In this document: positions 60,418-64,000 of the stretch, in pieces
Layout of the letters: every line of letters begins with the position of its first letter
Numbering within the stretch: position 1 is the first letter of the stretch
Assembly (NCBI GenBank): GCA_946480715.1
Contig: CAMLKK010000006.1
Coordinates: forward strand, 1-64,000
From: an uncultured Bacteriovorax sp.
Lineage (GTDB): Bacteria > Bdellovibrionota > Bacteriovoracia > Bacteriovoracales > Bacteriovoracaceae
Reading direction: 5' to 3'
Length of the DNA: 64,000 bases
Notes under the pieces: model-generated
The model's input: the letters and a program-made list of their open reading frames with translations, nothing else
Told to the model about the DNA's origin: nothing
Database searches by the model: none
Translations under genes and position numbers: made by a program

Positions 60418-62205
60418 TTATTTTCCCCCTTCAAGGTCATATTTTTTAATGGCGTCTAGCGATTCTGCTACTGCTTTCTTTTGATAATCCAAACTTTCTT
60501 TAACACTGAAACTTTCTGCCAGGGCAGCACGTTTGCGAAGATTGGCCTCGAGGGCAACTTCACCTTTCGCACCCAAACTGCGGTAGTGTTGAATTTCACT
60601 TTCCAATTGTTCGAAATATTCTTTAGCGAACTTTTGTGGATTTCTTTGTTGGGCCATGAATTCTTTCATAGCAATTTTAACGGTTGCTTGATCCCCAGCG
60701 GAAGCGGCTATATCCAGATAATTGGCGGCCACGCGATCAAGTTTAAGAACTCCAGGTTTTTTTACAACGTCTTTCATTTGCTCCAGCGCGGATTTAAAAA
60801 AACCTTTTGCGACTTTAGGATCATGTGATTGAGAAAATTCACCCAGAATTTTTGTTCTTGTTGCTTGGGCCAGAGTGTCTGGATTATTTTTCGCGTACTT
60901 TGCAAGTTCTGCAATTCGAGCATCGAGATCTTTAATCATTTGCTGAGCTTTTTTCGGATCAGAACGACCAAGTGTTGCTTTGATTTTTTCAGTAATTGTT
61001 TTCTGTGCTTCTTGAGTAGAGAATTGTCCCGCAATACCGTTTCTCATCAAGACATCGATTTCATCCGGCTTAAATCCAGCGTCTTTAAGAAGATTAGCTT
61101 TTTTACGGAGGTCATCTGTCGTATATGTGAAGAAGCCTCTTCCTTCTTTCATACCAACTTCATGAGCGGCGATTAATGCTTTTTCCTGATCGGGAGTAAT
61201 TTCTCGTTTGAGTAAAAGGCCAGCTGCTTTTTTTCTATCCCCATTAAGCAGATTACTTGCATCTTTTAGATCAACTTTACCACCTGCTTCTGTCGTTGAA
61301 GCAATTGCTCGTAGAGCTTTTTTCGATCGTGCAACACTTGCGAGTTTGACAACTGTTCCTTTGATCCCAAAACCTGTTGCTAAATCGAGAATGAGTGAAG
61401 TCGCTGCCGTACACATGAGTTCTGCTTTTGCCTTTGGAGAATAACATTCATATTTAACCTGAGCGGCTGCAAAAGCTTCTTTGATCATTTTTACAAAGTC
61501 TGAACCTTTTTCACCTTCTTTTAGTGGCGCTGGTTTTTTTCCAGTATCAATGGCGATTTTCCGCTCTCGCATCAATGTATCTTGATAGTTCTGATAACGG
61601 GCCCAGAGTTGTTTATCGATTTCAGCACAAGTGGCATCTTCCAGCCAGCGTCCAAGAAATTGTTCGCTCAATTTGAAACGTGGATCGGGGACAGTGAGGT
61701 TGTACGTGTTTAAGATTTCACGTTTCTTTTCTACACTTGAGTTACAGGCCGTTTGTTCACGAAAACTTTTTACTGCACCTTCCATGATTTTTTCTGAAAG
61801 TTCACCGAGATTTTTTAATTGATCAAACTTCACCATGAATCCGTCAAACACACACTGGCTGATGCCAATGTTACCAATTGAGTTTTCTTCAATAAATTTT
61901 GGATTGCATTGGATGATTCTTTGTCTATCGTTAGCGGCCTTATCGTTCTCTTCAAGTTCACAACGAGCGATTTCTTCTTTCGGTTTCTTTTTACACTCGC
62001 TGAGTTTTTCTTTTAAGTCAGTTGAGATGTCTGTCTCAAGTTCTGAACATTGATATTCATCTCTCGTTGCCTGACAAGCGATGCTTAATGAATCTTTTGC
62101 AAGTGAGAGTGATTGGCCGTATCCCGATGGGGTGGCCTGTTTGCATTCAAAAGCATGTAAGAGAGATGACATGAGAAAGAAAAGTGAGAGGATTAGAAAT
62201 TTCAT
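60418..62205 (-). CDS. Large exported Cys-rich helical protein
   Basis: A 595-residue protein. After the signal peptide (1-18) come about a dozen cysteines in the first 150 residues (ECKQA, SIACQA, QCSEL, CKKKP, RCELE), then an apolar segment at about 265-300 (CTAATSLILDLATGFGIKGTVVKL) and a long helical, charged C-terminus with repeated EKA/KKA patterns. No domain is recognised. The plan, an exported Cys-rich head, one Gly/Ala-rich apolar stretch and long helices, also appears in the 1501-aa protein at 45576. A thioredoxin-fold gene follows immediately. Confidence 0.75.
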   Translation of the reverse strand: MKFLILSLFFLMSSLLHAFECKQATPSGYGQSLSLAKDSLSIACQATRDEYQCSELETDISTDLKEKLSECKKKPKEEIARCELEENDKAANDRQRIIQCNPKFIEENSIGNIGISQCVFDGFMVKFDQLKNLGELSEKIMEGAVKSFREQTACNSSVEKKREILNTYNLTVPDPRFKLSEQFLGRWLEDATCAEIDKQLWARYQNYQDTLMRERKIAIDTGKKPAPLKEGEKGSDFVKMIKEAFAAAQVKYECYSPKAKAELMCTAATSLILDLATGFGIKGTVVKLASVARSKKALRAIASTTEAGGKVDLKDASNLLNGDRKKAAGLLLKREITPDQEKALIAAHEVGMKEGRGFFTYTTDDLRKKANLLKDAGFKPDEIDVLMRNGIAGQFSTQEAQKTITEKIKATLGRSDPKKAQQMIKDLDARIAELAKYAKNNPDTLAQATRTKILGEFSQSHDPKVAKGFFKSALEQMKDVVKKPGVLKLDRVAANYLDIAASAGDQATVKIAMKEFMAQQRNPQKFAKEYFEQLESEIQHYRSLGAKGEVALEANLRKRAALAESFSVKESLDYQKKAVAESLDAIKKYDLEGGK

Positions 62206-62467
62206 TGGAACTCCATCACATTATTGTAGTGGATAATGGCGGGTGAAGATCCTAGGCAAAAAATATTGTGGCAGGGTCTTGAAAGTACTGGAGTAAATCC
62301 ATGCAGAATTTCCTTGCTTAGTGAAAATCACCTGCAAAGGTGCCCAATATCATTGTGATCGAGGTTTGTAGAAACTTTGGTCACCCTTTAGAAAATTAAA
62401 CAAGAGACGCAAGCTAAGCCATCAAAAACGTGATCGTCATTTTGGCCATTCAATTGCTTATTTGATT

Positions 62468-63538
62468 ATGATGAAAAGATTCATTCTCATTCTTGTTCTA
62501 ACCTTCCAGCAGTTTGCTCTCTATGCAGCTGAACCAATCATTTGGAGGCAGTCACCGGATTCCGCTCCCATAATTCTTGCACGCAAAGATCATCAATCAA
62601 ACGAAGAAGCACTCAATGAGTATTTCAAAAAAATAAATGAGACGCCTTCTTTAAGTGAACTTTTAAACAGAGATGAAATTGAACCTTTAAAAGTTCAAGA
62701 GAAAATGGATTACCAAAAAGGAACATTTGAAACTTTAAAACCTTCATCAGCAGCGAAGCCACGTTTTGTTGTTGTGACAAATGAATTGCGTGAACTCTAT
62801 GCTCCTCCATATGGTGTACGAGCAAGACGAGTCATTAATCGTCTGGAGGCAGTCGGAGCAGAAGTACTCATCCTTCCAGTTGTCCACGATATTACGTTGA
62901 ATTCGAAAGAATCAAAAGAATTCAGAGAGAAATTAATTGCTCTGTTTGATGCTCAACTTGTTCTCGGTGGAAATGATATTGATCCCTATCTCTACGGTGA
63001 AAAAACAACTTATGCAAAATCCTACATAAGAAGACGCGATGTAAGCGAACTCAAATTTGTTCGTCAGTTTATTGAATCAAAAAAAGGAATGAATTTTGGG
63101 ATCTGTCGCGGCCACCAGATGTGTGCCGTCGCCAATCATAAAAAGCTCGTTCAAGACATTCAGATTGAAGAAGGCGCTTCCGAAATTCACCTTAATGGCG
63201 ACCATCTTATTAAGACTGATCGAGAAAGTGAAATCTTCAGTATTTTCGATAAAGATAAAATTCTTGTAAACTCACTTCACCATCAAGCAGTCATCGTTCC
63301 CGACAATGACAAAGATTATAAAGTCATCGCTACAAGTTTAGATAAAAATCCTATTGTCGAAGCGATCGAATTCAAGAATGGCATGGGAGTGACTTTGCAG
63401 TTTCACCCAGAACTCATGTTCAACGAAACAGGTGATAAAATTCTCAAAAAGTTTGTCGATATGACAGTTAAAAATAAACGAGCACGATCAAATCCGGATT
63501 CGTGCGCTAAGATTATGAGTGCCTTTATAAACGATTAA
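62468..63538 (+). CDS. Exported class I glutamine amidotransferase-like hydrolase (C26)
   Basis: A Sec signal (about 1-20) is followed by a gamma-glutamyl hydrolase-like domain of peptidase family C26. The nucleophile elbow is GICRGHQM, and LQFHPEL carries the catalytic histidine; an acid follows in the same strand group. Cytosolic PuuD-like members cleave gamma-glutamyl-GABA; here the export signal points to cleavage of gamma-glutamyl bonds outside the cytosol, for example in peptidoglycan-derived peptides. The start is ATG 62468 or 62471; the preceding TTG is less likely. Confidence 0.8.
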   Translation: MMKRFILILVLTFQQFALYAAEPIIWRQSPDSAPIILARKDHQSNEEALNEYFKKINETPSLSELLNRDEIEPLKVQEKMDYQKGTFETLKPSSAAKPRFVVVTNELRELYAPPYGVRARRVINRLEAVGAEVLILPVVHDITLNSKESKEFREKLIALFDAQLVLGGNDIDPYLYGEKTTYAKSYIRRRDVSELKFVRQFIESKKGMNFGICRGHQMCAVANHKKLVQDIQIEEGASEIHLNGDHLIKTDRESEIFSIFDKDKILVNSLHHQAVIVPDNDKDYKVIATSLDKNPIVEAIEFKNGMGVTLQFHPELMFNETGDKILKKFVDMTVKNKRARSNPDSCAKIMSAFIND

Positions 63539-63545
63539 GTTTGAG

Positions 63546-63998
63546 TTACTTTTTAGTGAAAATCTTCACACGATAAGTTTCATCTCCACGCCACAGTAAC
63601 TGTTTTGTTCCTGTCGTGAACACCCAGATCTTAGCGCCTCGAGCTCCTGAAATGGCCTGAGTGGCAGAGTGAAGAACACTCCAGAGATCTTTGCTTCGGT
63701 GAGATTTATTAATGGAGCCGCAGAAGAGGTAGGCCCCTTCATTTTTTACTGACACAACTACAGCACCAATCGTCTTACCTTTGTGGCAAAGAAGAACAGT
63801 GATGAGGTTCTCTTGAACACCTTTGAGCATTTTATTAAGTGTTTTCATGAACAGATCAGAACTAGAGAAATTGTCCTTCATCGTTTTTAAAAATTCAGGA
63901 TAGATCTCTGGATCAAAGTAGTTGCCGGATTTGATCTGAATATCTTTTGGTATTGTTAAAGGAATAGGCCTTCTCCAGACATTCAAGCTACTCTCATA
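63546..63998 (-). CDS. GNAT-like protein (5' end outside window)
   Basis: The frame runs from a TTG at 63986 to the window edge without a stop, so the start is probably outside. The visible 146-plus residues resemble a GNAT-type acyltransferase: strand TVLLCHKGKTIGAVVVSVKNEGAYLFCGSI and a following helix HRSKDLWSVLHSATQAI, although the acetyl-CoA loop is degenerate. No further assignment is possible. Confidence 0.55.
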   Translation of the reverse strand, partial: YESSLNVWRRPIPLTIPKDIQIKSGNYFDPEIYPEFLKTMKDNFSSSDLFMKTLNKMLKGVQENLITVLLCHKGKTIGAVVVSVKNEGAYLFCGSINKSHRSKDLWSVLHSATQAISGARGAKIWVFTTGTKQLLWRGDETYRVKIFTKK

Positions 63999-64000
63999 AT

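Noticed and set aside
60481..61176. Two 115-codon plus-strand frames opposite the 595-aa gene
   Set aside because: Phe/Cys/Ser-rich shadows of a Lys/Glu-rich gene; no ribosome site, back to back.
62206..62467. Roughly 260-bp gap between the 595-aa gene and the C26 gene
   Set aside because: Checked for small genes and hairpins on both strands; nothing supported beyond the two divergent promoter regions.

Overview
The window reads as a chromosomal segment of a moderately AT-rich Gram-negative bacterium, most likely a predatory Bdellovibrionota of the Bacteriovorax type. This is an inference from content: many Sec-exported proteins and lipoproteins, at least four unrelated secreted HExxH metalloproteins, abundant periplasmic hydrolases, orphan sensor kinases, and a ceramide-type (Lipid-DES) desaturase, which fits the sphingophosphonolipids reported from Bacteriovorax stolpii. 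No rRNA, tRNA, CRISPR array, prophage or replication origin is visible. The two edge genes (a dienelactone hydrolase on the left and a GNAT-like protein on the right) are cut by the window.

Layout. 1-6.5 kb: dienelactone hydrolase, a receiver-kinase plus Hpt pair, Kup, thiol peroxidase, a secreted protease, an AlkA-type glycosylase. 6.7-11.8 kb: an exported cluster of an ice-binding-like (DUF3494) lipoprotein, a lipoprotein with a caspase-like His/Cys dyad and a beta-propeller, then a polysaccharide deacetylase and a zinc-protease lipoprotein. 11.9-15 kb: a radical SAM + UdgX DNA repair pair and two small coupled genes. 15-19.9 kb: S9 peptidase, ceramide-type desaturase, a 1.07-kb IS1-like element with 21-bp terminal inverted repeats, a beta-barrel protein. 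20-28 kb: EgtB-EgtD, a CapA-like protein, type III polyketide synthase plus methyltransferase, HDAC-fold deacetylase, MFS transporter, DUF5996. 28.5-38 kb: secreted proteases, including an M16 peptidase fused to a membrane domain, a 53-aa lipoprotein, methyltransferase, cardiolipin synthase. 38-45.5 kb: Fur/outer-membrane/PAP2 operon, CBS protein, RedB-like protein with sensor kinase, secreted tyrosine phosphatase, and a MerR-controlled cupin/split-permease operon.

45.5-64 kb: the most unusual gene, a 1501-aa exported protein joining a ferritin-like diiron domain, a flavin reductase module and a BFD-type [2Fe-2S] domain. It is followed by a quinone-reductase-like dehydrogenase, a Cache sensor kinase, an Hsp70-like/YeiH/HTH operon, metNIQ preceded by a SAM-II-type riboswitch candidate, a thioredoxin-fold gene 2 bp behind a large exported Cys-rich protein, and an exported class-I-amidotransferase-like hydrolase.

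Regulatory signals found directly in the sequence include the SAM-II-like aptamer and a start-proximal hairpin before metN, a MerR-type promoter with a 19-bp spacer over a SoxR-like dyad, a TGTCTA-n5/6-TAGACA-like repeat about 95-120 bp ahead of three exported-hydrolase genes, and several intrinsic-terminator-like hairpins at convergent gene ends.
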